Below are positions 40,915 to 50,954 of a DNA stretch of 64,000 nucleotides, piece by piece (position 1 is the first letter of the stretch; each line of letters opens with the position of its first letter). The notes beneath the pieces were generated by a model. The model worked only from the letters and a program-made list of their open reading frames with translations. It did no database searches and was not told the origin of the DNA. Position numbers and translations under genes: made by a program. This DNA is from Amycolatopsis eburnea (lineage in GTDB: Bacteria > Actinomycetota > Actinomycetes > Mycobacteriales > Pseudonocardiaceae). The stretch is from NCBI RefSeq assembly GCF_003937945.1, contig NZ_RSEC01000061.1, forward strand, positions 434,001-498,000. The letters are read 5' to 3'.

Positions 40915-41889
40915 GTGCTGAAGAAGCGATGGGCCGCCGCGGCGGCCGCGGCGGCCGGACTCGTGCTGCTCAGCGCCTGCGGGAGTGGTGGCTCTTCCGG
41001 TGGCTCCGGCGGGGCGGTCACGCTCGGCTTCGCCCAGGTGGGCGCCGAGAGCGGCTGGCGGACGGCGAACACGAAGTCGATCCAGGAATCGGCCAAGACC
41101 GCCGGCATCGAGCTGAAGTTCTCCGACGCGCAGCAGAAGCAGGAGAACCAGATCTCCGCCATCCGCTCCTACATCCAGCAGAAGGTCAAGGTCATCGCCT
41201 TCTCGCCGGTGGTGGAGTCCGGCTGGGACACCGTGCTCAAGGAAGCCAAGACGGCCAACATCCCGGTCATCCTCACCGACCGCGCGATCGACTCGCCGGA
41301 CAAGTCGCTCTACAAGACCTTCCTCGGCTCGGACTTCATCGCCGAGGGCAAGAAGGCGGGGCAGTGGCTGACCAAGGAGTTCGGCAGCGCCACCGGCCAG
41401 GTCAACATCGTCGAACTGCAGGGCACCACCGGGTCCGCCCCGGCGAACGACCGCAAGAAGGGCTTCGCGGACGTCATCGCGGCGGACCCGAAGTACAAGA
41501 TCGTCGCCTCGCAGACCGGTGAGTTCACCCGCGCCAAGGGCAAGGAGGTCATGGAGGCCTTCCTGAAGTCCCAGCCCAAGATCGACGTCCTCTACGCGCA
41601 CAACGACGACATGGCGCTCGGCGCCATCGAGGCGATCGAAGCCGCGGGCAAGGTCCCGGGCAAGGACATCAAGATCGTCTCGGTCGACGGCGTCAAGGAC
41701 GCGCTGACCGCGCTGGCCGACGGCAAGATCAACCACGTCGTCGAGTGCAACCCGCTGCTCGGCCCGCAGCTGATGGACCTGGTGAAGAAGGTCGCCGCCG
41801 GCGAGCAGGTGCCCGCCCGCATCGAGACCCAGGAAACCGAGTTCGACCAGGCGTCGGCGAAGGCCGCCCTGCCGCAGCGGCAGTACTGA
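40915..41889 (+). CDS. Sugar-binding lipoprotein, YtfQ-like (galactofuranose/arabinofuranose)
   Basis: Exported binding protein of 324 residues. A lipobox (LLSAC, Cys about residue 22) and a Gly/Ser linker are followed by a type-I periplasmic binding fold. The sequence is very close in pattern to E. coli YtfQ: GFAQVGAESGWRTAN, QQKQENQI, APV-like FSPVVESGWD, VELQGTTGSAPANDRKKGF and YAHNDDMALGAI. YtfQ binds galactofuranose, and related proteins bind L-arabinofuranose. In this locus, uptake of L-arabinofuranose released by the GH51 enzyme is the reasonable role. GTG 40915 follows GAGGAG. Confidence 0.87.
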   Translation: MLKKRWAAAAAAAAGLVLLSACGSGGSSGGSGGAVTLGFAQVGAESGWRTANTKSIQESAKTAGIELKFSDAQQKQENQISAIRSYIQQKVKVIAFSPVVESGWDTVLKEAKTANIPVILTDRAIDSPDKSLYKTFLGSDFIAEGKKAGQWLTKEFGSATGQVNIVELQGTTGSAPANDRKKGFADVIAADPKYKIVASQTGEFTRAKGKEVMEAFLKSQPKIDVLYAHNDDMALGAIEAIEAAGKVPGKDIKIVSVDGVKDALTALADGKINHVVECNPLLGPQLMDLVKKVAAGEQVPARIETQETEFDQASAKAALPQRQY

Positions 41890-41898
41890 GAGGTCCCC

Positions 41899-43413
41899 GT
41901 GTCCACCGAAATCCTGACCATGACCGGGATCCGCAAGGAGTTCCCCGGCGTCCTCGCCCTCGACGGCGTCGGCTTCCGCCTGTTCCCCGGCGAAGTCCAC
42001 GCGCTGATGGGGGAGAACGGCGCCGGCAAGTCCACCCTGATCAAGGTGCTGACCGGGGTGTACGGCGTGGACGCGGGCACGATCACCCTCGCCGGGACCG
42101 CCGTCTCCTTCGGCGGGCCCGGCGAGGCCCAGCAGGCCGGCATCAGCACGGTCTACCAGGAGGTCAACCTCTGCCCGAACCTGTCCGTGGCGGAGAACGT
42201 CTGCCTCGGCCGGGAACCCCGCCGCTTCGGCCGCATCCAGTGGGGGCCGATGCGGCGGCGGGCCGAGGAGCTCCTCGCCCGGCTGGACGTCCACGTGGAC
42301 GTCTCGGCCGAGCTGAGCACCTGCTCCATCGCGGTGCAGCAGCTGGTCGCGATCGCCCGCGCGCTCGACGTCGACGCGCGGGTGCTCGTGCTCGACGAGC
42401 CGACGTCCAGTTTGGACGCCGGCGAGGTCGAGCAGCTGCTGAAGGTCGTCCGGTCCCTGCGCGAGCAGGGCCTGGCGATCCTGTTCGTCTCCCACTTCAT
42501 CGACCAGGTCTTCGCCGTCGCGGACCGGATGACGGTGCTGCGCAACGGAAAGCTGATCGGCGAGTACCGCACCGCGGACATCACGCCGGTCGAGCTGGTC
42601 ACCAAGATGATCGGCAAGGAACTCCAGGTCCTCGAGGACCTGGAGGACTCCGGCCCCACCCGGGCCGAGGTCGCGGACGCGCCGGTGTTCCTGTCCGCCG
42701 CGGACCTGGGGCGCAAGGGCGGCGTCGAGCCGTTCAGCCTCGACGTCCACGCCGGTGAGGTCGTCGGTCTCGCCGGGCTCCTGGGCTCGGGCCGCACCGA
42801 GCTGGCCCGGCTGCTCTTCGGCGCCGACCACGCCGACAGCGGGTCGATCCGCGTCGACGGGGAAACCACGAACCTGCGCACCCCGCGCGCCGGGCTCGAC
42901 CACCGGATCGCGTTCTGCTCGGAAAACCGCAAGACCGAAGGCCTGGTCGAAGAACTGACCGTCCGGGAGAACATCGTCCTCGCGCTCCAGGCCTCGCGCG
43001 GCTGGGCGCGGCCGCTGTCCCGGCGCCGCCAGGACGAGATCGCCGGCAAGTACATCAAGGCGCTCGACATCCGGCCCGCCAACCCGGAAGCGCTGGTGGG
43101 CAACCTGTCCGGCGGCAACCAGCAGAAGGTGCTGCTGGCCCGCTGGCTCATCACCGAACCGCGCCTGCTGATCCTCGACGAGCCGACCCGCGGCATCGAC
43201 ATCGGCGCGAAGACGGAGATCCAGCGGCTGGTCACGCAGCTGTCCGCCGAGGGGATGGCCGTGCTGTTCATCTCCGCCGAACTCGACGAGGTGCTGCGGC
43301 TGAGCCACCGGGTCGTCGTGCTGCGCGACCGGAAAGTCGTGGCCCAGCGCGAAAACCAGGGACTCACCGCGGACGACGTGATGGCCACGATGGCCGAGGG
43401 AGCCGTCTCATGA
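41899..43413 (+). CDS. Sugar ABC transporter ATPase, YtfR-like
   Basis: Duplicated ATP-binding protein of 504 residues for the YtfQ-type importer. Domain 1 has Walker A GENGAGKST (about 36-44) and DEPTSSLD; domain 2 has a degenerate Walker A (GLLGSGRTE), the LSGGNQQKV signature and DEPTRGIDIG. This is the usual layout of RbsA/MglA/YtfR proteins. GTG 41899 is 9 bases after the binding-protein stop; its stop overlaps the next permease. Confidence 0.92.
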   Translation: MSTEILTMTGIRKEFPGVLALDGVGFRLFPGEVHALMGENGAGKSTLIKVLTGVYGVDAGTITLAGTAVSFGGPGEAQQAGISTVYQEVNLCPNLSVAENVCLGREPRRFGRIQWGPMRRRAEELLARLDVHVDVSAELSTCSIAVQQLVAIARALDVDARVLVLDEPTSSLDAGEVEQLLKVVRSLREQGLAILFVSHFIDQVFAVADRMTVLRNGKLIGEYRTADITPVELVTKMIGKELQVLEDLEDSGPTRAEVADAPVFLSAADLGRKGGVEPFSLDVHAGEVVGLAGLLGSGRTELARLLFGADHADSGSIRVDGETTNLRTPRAGLDHRIAFCSENRKTEGLVEELTVRENIVLALQASRGWARPLSRRRQDEIAGKYIKALDIRPANPEALVGNLSGGNQQKVLLARWLITEPRLLILDEPTRGIDIGAKTEIQRLVTQLSAEGMAVLFISAELDEVLRLSHRVVVLRDRKVVAQRENQGLTADDVMATMAEGAVS

Positions 43414-44444
43414 CCAAGCACCGGTTGTTCTGGCCCGTGGTGGCGCTGCTCGCGCTGCTGCTGGGCGACCTGATCGCGAGCCCCGCGTTCTTCTCGATCG
43501 AACTGCGCGACGGTCACCTCTACGGGAACCTCGTCGACATCCTGAAGAACGGCGCCCCGCTGATCCTCATCGCGATCGGCATGACGCTCGTCATCGCCAC
43601 CCGCGGCATCGACCTCTCGGTCGGCGCGGTCGTCGCGATCAGCGGCTCGCTCGCGTGCCTGTGGATCGCCGACCACCCCGACGGCGTCGGTGCCACGCTC
43701 GTCGCGGTCGGGCTCGCGCTGGGGCTGTCGCTGGTGCTCGGGGTGTGGAACGGCTGGCTCGTCGCCCAGCTGGGCATCCAGCCGATCATCGCCACGCTCA
43801 TCCTGATGGTCGCCGGCCGGGGGATCGCGCAGCTGATCTCCGGCGGGCAGATCATCACGATCAACTCGGCGCCGTACGAATGGATCGGCAGCGGGTTCGT
43901 GTTCACCCTGCCCAGCGCGATCCTCATCGCGCTGGCCGTGTTCGTGCTGGCGTCGCTGCTGGTCCGCCGCTCGGCCCTCGGCCTGCTCGTCGAAGCCGTC
44001 GGCGGGAACCCCGAGGCCAGCCGGCTGGCGGGCCTCCGGTCGGCCCGGCTGACCTGGCTCGTCTACGTCTTCTGCGCGCTGTGCGCGGGCATCGCTGGGC
44101 TGATGATCAGCGCGAACGTGCACAGCGCCGACGCCAACCACGCCGGGCTGTTCATCGAGCTCGACGCCATCCTCGCCGTCGTCGTCGGCGGCACGCAGCT
44201 GACCGGCGGCCGCTTCTCGATCGGCGGTGCGGTGATCGGCGCGCTGCTCATCCAGACGCTGACCACCACCGTCTACGCCCTCGGCATCCCGCCCGAGGCG
44301 ATCATGCTGTTCAAGGCCGTGGTCGTGCTCGCGGTGTGCCTGCTGCAGTCGCCCGCGTTCCGCCGCAAGCTCCGCCGCCGCAAGGCCCGCCCGGCCGCGC
44401 CGGCGCCCGCGTCCGCTCCGGAAAAGGTGGAGGTCACGGCATGA
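43410..44444 (+). CDS. Sugar ABC transporter permease, YtfT-like
   Basis: Membrane permease of 344 residues (RbsC family). Hallmarks include LIAIGMTLVIATRGIDLSVGAVVAI in the N-terminal half, cut by Gly-rich turns, and GLFIELDAILAVVVGGTQLTGG in the C-terminal half. It pairs with the permease that follows to form a heterodimeric channel, as YtfT and YjfF do. Start and stop both overlap neighbours by ATGA. The C-terminus is basic and Ala/Pro-rich. Confidence 0.9.
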   Translation: MTKHRLFWPVVALLALLLGDLIASPAFFSIELRDGHLYGNLVDILKNGAPLILIAIGMTLVIATRGIDLSVGAVVAISGSLACLWIADHPDGVGATLVAVGLALGLSLVLGVWNGWLVAQLGIQPIIATLILMVAGRGIAQLISGGQIITINSAPYEWIGSGFVFTLPSAILIALAVFVLASLLVRRSALGLLVEAVGGNPEASRLAGLRSARLTWLVYVFCALCAGIAGLMISANVHSADANHAGLFIELDAILAVVVGGTQLTGGRFSIGGAVIGALLIQTLTTTVYALGIPPEAIMLFKAVVVLAVCLLQSPAFRRKLRRRKARPAAPAPASAPEKVEVTA

Positions 44445-45424
44445 CCACGCTGACCCGCATCAAGGGCTACCGGCCGCAGCAGCGGCACCTCCCGATCCTC
44501 GCCACGATGGCGCTGCTCATCGGCGCCTACGTCTTCGGCGCGGCCAGCTATGACGCGTTCGGCTCCGGGCAGGTCGTGCTCGACCTGTTCATCAACAACG
44601 CCTTCCTGCTCGTGGTCGCGGTCGGCATGACGTTCGTGATCCTCACCGGCGGCATCGACCTGTCGGTGGGCTCGGTGGTCGCACTGTCCACAGTGGTCTC
44701 CGGCGACCTGATGCAGAAGCACGGCTGGTCCGCGTACGCGGCGATCGCCGTGGTGCTGGTGATCGGCGCCCTGCTCGGGGCCGGGATGGGCGCGCTCATC
44801 CACTTCTTCGAGATCCAGCCGTTCATCGCCACGCTGATCGGGATGTTCTTCGCCCGCGGGCTCTGCTACACGATCAGCACCGAGGCGTACTCGATCGACA
44901 ACCCGACGATCGCCACCCTCGCCCAGACGCAGATCCCGCTGGGCGGGGAGCTGCACATCTCGATCAGCGTGGTCGTCGCGCTCGTCGTCGTCCTCGCGGC
45001 GGTGTACGTGCTGGCCTTCACCCGGTTCGGGCGCACGGTCTACTCGATCGGCGGCAACGCGCAGTCCGCGATGCTGATGGGTCTCAAGACCGGCCGCACG
45101 AAGATCGCCGTCTACACGATCAGCGGGTTCTGCTCGGCGCTCGGCGGGCTGCTGCTGGTGCTGTACAAGTCTTCCGGCGACCCGCTCAACGGCGTCGGCC
45201 TGGAGCTGACCGCGATCGCCGCGGTCGTCATCGGCGGCACCATCCTCACCGGTGGTTCCGGCTACGTGCTGGGCACCGTGCTCGGGATCATGGTGCTGGG
45301 CATCATCCAGACGCTGATCACCTTCGACGGCACCCTCAACTCCTGGTGGACCTCGATCATCACCGGCGCACTCCTCTTCGTCTTCATCGTCCTGCAACGC
45401 CTGGTCACCCGACGAACCCGTTAG
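44441..45424 (+). CDS. Sugar ABC transporter permease, YjfF-like
   Basis: Membrane permease of 327 residues, second half of the heterodimer. It contains VAVGMTFVILTGGIDLSVGSV, FEIQPFIATLIGMFFARG and GVGLELTAIAAVVIGGT, the RbsC-family landmarks, and is more like YjfF than YtfT in its N-terminus. ATG 44441 overlaps the previous stop. A terminator begins at its stop codon, so this is the last gene of the importer operon. Confidence 0.9.
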   Translation: MTTLTRIKGYRPQQRHLPILATMALLIGAYVFGAASYDAFGSGQVVLDLFINNAFLLVVAVGMTFVILTGGIDLSVGSVVALSTVVSGDLMQKHGWSAYAAIAVVLVIGALLGAGMGALIHFFEIQPFIATLIGMFFARGLCYTISTEAYSIDNPTIATLAQTQIPLGGELHISISVVVALVVVLAAVYVLAFTRFGRTVYSIGGNAQSAMLMGLKTGRTKIAVYTISGFCSALGGLLLVLYKSSGDPLNGVGLELTAIAAVVIGGTILTGGSGYVLGTVLGIMVLGIIQTLITFDGTLNSWWTSIITGALLFVFIVLQRLVTRRTR

Positions 45425-45452
45425 GCGGAGCTTTCCCGTGAAAGCTCCGCCT
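45423..45452 (+). terminator. Terminator after the furanose importer operon
   Basis: Perfect 12-bp stem AGGCGGAGCTTT/AAAGCTCCGCCT with a 6-base loop, starting within the stop codon. Confidence 0.85.
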
Positions 45453-45464
45453 TCGCACCCGTAA

Positions 45465-45478
45465 TGTGAGCGCTAACG
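45465..45478 (+). promoter_or_regulatory. LacI operator before the arabinofuranosidase gene
   Basis: TGTGAGCGCTAACG matches the locus operator (TGTTAnCGCTAACA) with changes on its left half; 15 bases before the start codon of the GH51 gene. Confidence 0.65.
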
Positions 45479-45492
45479 CTCGAAGGAGAGCC

Positions 45493-48400
45493 ATGCCCCA
45501 CAGATTCCGGCGGCCCCTGGCCGTGCTCGCGGCCGTCACGTTGTTGTCCGCCCTGCCCGTGACGACCGCCGCGGCCGGCCCCGAGCCGGGGCTGGCCGGG
45601 CACTGGGCGTTCGACGACGGCAGCGGGACCACCGCCGCCGACACCGCAGGCGACCACCCCGCCACCCTGAACCCCGGCGCGGGCTGGGGCCCGGGAATCC
45701 GCGGTGGTGCCTTGACCACCGACGGCACCAGCGGCTTCGCCGACGCCGGCGCGCCCGTGCTGGACACGACCAAGAGCTTCTCGGTGAGCAGCTGGGTCAA
45801 GCTCGACAAGACGTCCGGCTTCCAGACGTTCGTGAGCGTCGACGGGAACCAGGTCAGCAACTTCTTCCTGCAGTTCCGCGACGACTCGCGCCGGTTCGCC
45901 TTCACGCGGCTGGCCGGGGACGCCCCGGCCGACGGCGTCGTCGCGGGCGCGAACTTCGACCCGGTCGTGGGCCAGTGGTACCAGCTCACCGGCGTGTTCG
46001 ACGCCGCGGCGTCCACGCTGTCGCTGTACGTCGACGGCACCCGCCAGGCCACCGTCGCCGCGCCCGCCGGCTGGGCCGGGACGGGTCACCTGGTGATCGG
46101 CCGCGGCAAGTACGGCGGCAACCCGGTGGACTACTTCGACGGCTCGATCGACGACGTCCGCGCGTACTCCGGCGCGCTGACCCCGGCCGACGCCGCCCGC
46201 CTGGCCATCGCCGGGCACTGGACCCTCGACGAAGGCACCGGCACCACCGCCGCCGACGACTCCCTCGACGCGCGCACCGCCACCCTCACCGGCGGCGCGA
46301 CCTGGGGTGACGGCGTCGTCGGCCCGCACGGCGCGGTGCTCAACGGCACCGACGCCGCGATCGACGCCCCGGCGCCGGTCGTCGACACCGCGCAGAGCTT
46401 CTCGGTGTCCGCGTGGGTCAAGCCGACCGCGGCCACCGGCTTCCGCACCGCGGTGAGCGTCGACGGCTCGGCGATCAGCGGCTTCTACCTCCAGCGCGCC
46501 GCCGACGGCCGGTTCGCCTTCACCCGCCGCGCGGGCGACGGCGACACGGCGTCGTCCTCGGCGGTGTCCACGCTGCCCGCGCAGGCCGACCAGTGGCAGC
46601 ACGTCGTCGGCGTCTACAACCGCGCGGCCGGCACGCTTTCCCTGTACGTCAACGGAACCCTGCAGCAGAGCGTCCCGTTCACGACGCCGTGGACCGCCTC
46701 CGGGCACCTGGTCATCGGGCGCGGAAAGTGGGCGGGCGCGCCGGCGGACTGGTTCGCCGGGGGAGTGGACGACGTCCGCGCCTACCCGACCCCGCTGACC
46801 GCCTCCGCCGTCGCTTCGCTGGCCGCCAGCGGATCGTGGCACTTCGACGAAGGCGCCGGCACGGTCGCCCGTGACTCGAGCGCCAACGCGGCCGACGGCA
46901 CCCTCCGCGGGGCGACGTGGACCGCGGGCGCGGCGGGCAAGGCCGTCCAGTTCGACGGCAAGTCCACTGTGGACATGGGCACCTCGCCCGCGTTCGACAC
47001 CGGCACCGGCTCGCTCTCGCTGGCCGCCTGGTTCCGCACCACCGCGGACGGCACCCTCGTCGACCACGGCGACGGCTACGCCCTCGGCGTCACCGGCGGC
47101 AAGCTGACCGCCCGGGTCGGCACGATCCAGGTGACCACCACCGGCGGCGGCCTGGCCGACGGCAACTGGCACCACGCCGCCCTCGTCCTCGACCGCGCCT
47201 CGCAGCGGCTCACCGTCTACGCCGACGGCGACGCGGCCGCGGTCACCAGCACCTGCGGCACCCCGACCGGGACCACTTTGGACGTTTCCGCCTGCCCGGC
47301 CTCGGGCACCGCCACCGCGCCGCTGACCGTGGGCGCCGGGTTCACCGGCGCCGTCGACGAACTCGAACTGCGCCGCTTCCCGCTCACCGCGGCCCAGATC
47401 GGCACCCTCGCGGGCGCCAACCACCTGGACGTCGACGCCAACGTCGTCCGCGCCAACACCCGCCCGACCACCTACGGCTCGATCCTCGAAGACATCAGCC
47501 ACTCCGTCGAAGGCGGGCTGTACGCGGAACTCGTCCGCAACCGCACCTTCAAGGAGGCCTACCAGCGCGGCAGCGGCGCGGGCGACACCCCGGTCCCGTA
47601 CTGGTCGCTCGTCACCTCGCCGGGCGCCACCGGCACGTACGCGATCGACACCGCCACCCCGCTCAACACCGCCCTCGACCGGTCGCTGAAGCTGCACGCC
47701 GACGCGGTCCCGGCGGGTGGTCGCGTGGCCGCGGCCAACGTCGGCTACTACGGCATCGCCGCGAAACCCGCCACCAAGTACACCGGCAGCTTCTTCGGCA
47801 AGGGCACCTGGACCGGCGCGGTTCGCGTCAGCCTGGAGAAGCCGGACGGCACGGTCCTGGCGAGCAAGGACGTCCAGCCGGTCGGCCCCGCGTGGGCGCA
47901 GCAGACGTTCAGCTTCACCACGCCGTCGACCATCACCGCGTCCACCGACAACCGGATCGTCGTCTCCCTGGTCAACAAGGGGAAGACGGCGCTGACCGGC
48001 GACGCCTGGTTCCAGCAGGTCTCGCTGTTCCCGCCCACCTTCAAGAACCACGGCGTCCGCCTCGACCTCGGGCAGAAGCTCGCGGCCATGAAGCTCGGCC
48101 TGTTCCGCGTCCCGGGCGGCAACTACCTCGAAGGCAACACCCTCGACACCCGGTTCGCCTGGAAGAACACCATCGGCAAGCCGGAGGAGCGGCCGGGCCA
48201 CCAGAACACCGCGTGGGGCTACTGGTCCACCGACGGCTTCGGCATCCTCGACTACCTCAAGCTGGCCGAGGACATCGGCGCCCAGCCGCTGCTGGCCCTG
48301 TTCGCCGGCTACACGCTCAACGGCCAGCACGTCGACCAGGCCGACTACCCGCAGTACGTCCAGGAAGCCCTCGACGAGATCGAGTACGCCATCGGCGACG

Positions 48401-49302
48401 CCTCCACGACGTGGGGCGCGAAGCGGGTCGCCGACGGGCACCCGGCACCGTTCGACCTGCACTACGTCGAGGTCGGCAACGAGGACTGGTTCGACGGCTC
48501 GGGCAGCTACGCCTGGCGGTTCACCGACATGTACAACGCCATCAAGGCGAAGTACCCGCAGCTGACGGTCATCGCGACGACCGGCGGTCTGCAGGGCGGC
48601 GCCGCGTCGAGCACCTCGACCGGGGTGCGCTCGGACGCCGCGGACGACCACTACTACCAGTCGCCGCAGTGGTTCACCGACAACTCGACCCGCTACGACA
48701 CCGCGGACCGCTCCGGCCCGGACATCCTCGTCGGCGAGTACGGCGCCCAGGACGGCCGGCCCACCGGCACCCTGGCCGCCGCCATCGGCGAAGCCGCGTT
48801 CCTCACCGGCCTCGAACGCAACAGCGACGTCGTCATCGGCTCGATGTACGCGCCGGTGCTGGTGCAGGAGAACCAGTCGAACTGGCCGGTCAACCTGATC
48901 GGCTTCGACGCCGGGACGAGCTACGCCTCGCCGTCGTACTGGGTGCAGCAGATGTTCTCCAGCACCCTCGGCAAGCAGATCGTGACCAGCCGCCTCAACC
49001 AGGGCAGCCCGCTGCGGCAGGTGGTCAACGTGACCACCAAGAACGGCCGCAAGACGTTCACGGTCAAGCTCGTCAACCCGACCGGCCAGGTGCAGACCGC
49101 GCGGCTGGCGCTCACCGGCGTCACCGCGGTCGACGGCACCGGGACGCTCACCACGCTCACCGGCGACCCGGCGGGCCGCAACAGCCTCGCCGCGCCGACC
49201 GCCATCGTGCCGCAGACCAGGGAGATCACCGGACTGGCCGCGACGTCGAAGCTGACCCTGCCCGCCAACTCCGTGACCACCCTGGTCATCACCGGCCGCT
49301 GA
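45493..49302 (+). CDS. Secreted alpha-L-arabinofuranosidase, GH51, with three LamG domains
   Basis: Exported enzyme of 1269 residues. Signal peptide about 1-27. Three LamG/concanavalin-like domains follow (about 30-236, 238-441 and 443-640), each beginning HWAFDDGSG, HWTLDEGTG or SWHFDEGAG and ending in a DVRAY-type strand. The GH51 barrel spans about 650-1269: VGNEDW gives the acid/base Glu997 and VGEYGA the nucleophile Glu1082. It releases L-arabinofuranose from arabinan or arabinoxylan outside the cell. It precedes araB-araD-araA, probably in the same transcript, and has its own LacI-type operator. The LamG number is larger than usual for GH51. Confidence 0.9.
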   Translation: MPHRFRRPLAVLAAVTLLSALPVTTAAAGPEPGLAGHWAFDDGSGTTAADTAGDHPATLNPGAGWGPGIRGGALTTDGTSGFADAGAPVLDTTKSFSVSSWVKLDKTSGFQTFVSVDGNQVSNFFLQFRDDSRRFAFTRLAGDAPADGVVAGANFDPVVGQWYQLTGVFDAAASTLSLYVDGTRQATVAAPAGWAGTGHLVIGRGKYGGNPVDYFDGSIDDVRAYSGALTPADAARLAIAGHWTLDEGTGTTAADDSLDARTATLTGGATWGDGVVGPHGAVLNGTDAAIDAPAPVVDTAQSFSVSAWVKPTAATGFRTAVSVDGSAISGFYLQRAADGRFAFTRRAGDGDTASSSAVSTLPAQADQWQHVVGVYNRAAGTLSLYVNGTLQQSVPFTTPWTASGHLVIGRGKWAGAPADWFAGGVDDVRAYPTPLTASAVASLAASGSWHFDEGAGTVARDSSANAADGTLRGATWTAGAAGKAVQFDGKSTVDMGTSPAFDTGTGSLSLAAWFRTTADGTLVDHGDGYALGVTGGKLTARVGTIQVTTTGGGLADGNWHHAALVLDRASQRLTVYADGDAAAVTSTCGTPTGTTLDVSACPASGTATAPLTVGAGFTGAVDELELRRFPLTAAQIGTLAGANHLDVDANVVRANTRPTTYGSILEDISHSVEGGLYAELVRNRTFKEAYQRGSGAGDTPVPYWSLVTSPGATGTYAIDTATPLNTALDRSLKLHADAVPAGGRVAAANVGYYGIAAKPATKYTGSFFGKGTWTGAVRVSLEKPDGTVLASKDVQPVGPAWAQQTFSFTTPSTITASTDNRIVVSLVNKGKTALTGDAWFQQVSLFPPTFKNHGVRLDLGQKLAAMKLGLFRVPGGNYLEGNTLDTRFAWKNTIGKPEERPGHQNTAWGYWSTDGFGILDYLKLAEDIGAQPLLALFAGYTLNGQHVDQADYPQYVQEALDEIEYAIGDASTTWGAKRVADGHPAPFDLHYVEVGNEDWFDGSGSYAWRFTDMYNAIKAKYPQLTVIATTGGLQGGAASSTSTGVRSDAADDHYYQSPQWFTDNSTRYDTADRSGPDILVGEYGAQDGRPTGTLAAAIGEAAFLTGLERNSDVVIGSMYAPVLVQENQSNWPVNLIGFDAGTSYASPSYWVQQMFSSTLGKQIVTSRLNQGSPLRQVVNVTTKNGRKTFTVKLVNPTGQVQTARLALTGVTAVDGTGTLTTLTGDPAGRNSLAAPTAIVPQTREITGLAATSKLTLPANSVTTLVITGR

Positions 49303-49325
49303 ACAACACCAGGAGAGAGGACACC

Positions 49326-50954
49326 GTGGGACAACCACTCACCGTCGGCGTCGACTTCGGCACGCTGTCGGGCCGCGCCGTGGTCGTGCGCGTGGCGGAC
49401 GGCGCCGAGCTGGGCAGCGCGGTCTTCGAATACCCGCACGGGGTGCTCGACGAGACGCTGCCCGCCACCGGTCGCCCGCTGCCGCCGGACTGGGCGCTGC
49501 AGGTGCCCGCGGACTACGTCGGAGTGCTCCGCACCGCCGTCCCGGCCGCGCTCGCCGCGGCCGGGGCGGACCCGGCCGACGTCATCGGCATCGCCACCGA
49601 CTTCACCGCCTGCACGATGGTGCCGACCACCGCGGACGGCACGCCGCTGTGCGAGCTGCCCGAGTTCGCAGGCAACCCGCACGCCTACGTCAAGCTGTGG
49701 AAGCACCACTCGGCCCAGCCGCAGGCGGACCGCATCAACGAGCTGGCCCGCACGCGCGGCGAGAAGTGGCTGCCGCGCTACGGCGGGCTGATCTCGTCGG
49801 AGTGGGAGTTCGCCAAGGGACTCCAGGTGTTCGAAGAGGCACCGGAGGTTTACGGCGCGATGCGGTACTGGGTCGAGGCGGCCGACTGGATCGTCTGGCA
49901 GCTGACCGGCACCTACGTCCGCAACGCGTGCACCGCCGGGTACAAGGGCATCCTGCAGGACGGCCAGTACCCCAGCCGCGACTTCCTCCGCGAACTGGCG
50001 CCCGGCTTCGAGTCCTTCGTGGCCGACAAGCTCGAACACCCCCTGGGGCAATTGGGTTCGCGCGCCGGCTCACTGAGCGCCGAAGCGGCCGAGTGGACCG
50101 GGCTGCCCGAGGGCATCGCCGTGGCCGTTGGCAACGTTGACGCGCACGTCACCGCGCCCGCGGCGAACGCCGTCGAACCCGGTCAGATGGTCGCCATCAT
50201 GGGCACCTCGACGTGCCACGTGATGAACGGCGCCGAGCTGCGGGAAGTCCCCGGCATGTGCGGGGTCGTCGACGGCGGGATCGTCTCCGGCCTCTGGGGC
50301 TACGAAGCCGGGCAGAGCGGTGTCGGCGACATCTTCGGGTGGTTCACCGAGCACTTCGCCCAGGACGGGCACGAGGAGCTCACCCGGCTGGCCGCGCAGC
50401 AGGAGATCGGCGAACACGGCCTGGTCGCCCTGGACTGGCACAGCGGCAACCGGTCGGTGCTCGTCGACCACGAGCTGTCCGGCGTGATCGTCGGCCAGAC
50501 GCTGGCCACCCGCGCCGAAGACGTCTACCGCGCGCTGCTGGAGGCCACGGCGTTCGGCACCCGCAAGATCATCGAGACCTTCGGCGAGGCCGGCGTCCCG
50601 GTCACCGAGCTGATCATCGCGGGCGGCCTGGTCAAGAACGCGCTGCTCATGCAGATCTACGCCGACGTCACCAACCTCCCGCTGTCGGTCATCGGCTCCG
50701 AGCAGGGACCCGCGCTCGGCTCGGCCATCCACGCCGCGGTCGCCGCCGGGGCCTACCCCGACATCCGCGCGGCCGCCGCCGCGATGGGCTCGGTCGAGCG
50801 CGCGGTCTACCAGCCGGTGCCCGCGCACGTCACCGCCTACGACGAGCTGTACGCCGAGTACACGACGTTGCACGACTACTTCGGCCGTGGCGGCAACGAT
50901 GTCATGCACCGCCTCGCCGCCCGCCGCCGCGCAGTCGCGAAAGGACGGTCCTGA
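49326..50954 (+). CDS. araB: L-ribulokinase
   Basis: FGGY-family kinase of 542 residues phosphorylating L-ribulose. GVDFGTLSGRAVV at the N-terminus is the ATP-side motif peculiar to AraB; IGIATDFTACTMVP, GNVDAHVTAPA, GTSTCHVM and the C-terminal AGGLVKNALLMQIYADV follow. GTG 49326 has GGAGAG upstream. It is 23 bases after the arabinofuranosidase stop and shares a base with the araD start (TGATG), so these genes form one operon. Confidence 0.93.
   Translation: MGQPLTVGVDFGTLSGRAVVVRVADGAELGSAVFEYPHGVLDETLPATGRPLPPDWALQVPADYVGVLRTAVPAALAAAGADPADVIGIATDFTACTMVPTTADGTPLCELPEFAGNPHAYVKLWKHHSAQPQADRINELARTRGEKWLPRYGGLISSEWEFAKGLQVFEEAPEVYGAMRYWVEAADWIVWQLTGTYVRNACTAGYKGILQDGQYPSRDFLRELAPGFESFVADKLEHPLGQLGSRAGSLSAEAAEWTGLPEGIAVAVGNVDAHVTAPAANAVEPGQMVAIMGTSTCHVMNGAELREVPGMCGVVDGGIVSGLWGYEAGQSGVGDIFGWFTEHFAQDGHEELTRLAAQQEIGEHGLVALDWHSGNRSVLVDHELSGVIVGQTLATRAEDVYRALLEATAFGTRKIIETFGEAGVPVTELIIAGGLVKNALLMQIYADVTNLPLSVIGSEQGPALGSAIHAAVAAGAYPDIRAAAAAMGSVERAVYQPVPAHVTAYDELYAEYTTLHDYFGRGGNDVMHRLAARRRAVAKGRS

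Noticed and set aside
45421..49338. Very long open frame on the minus strand opposite the arabinofuranosidase
   Set aside because: Composition is Arg/Gly/Val/Asp-rich shadow coding typical of high-GC antisense frames; the plus strand has a complete GH51 enzyme with catalytic residues.
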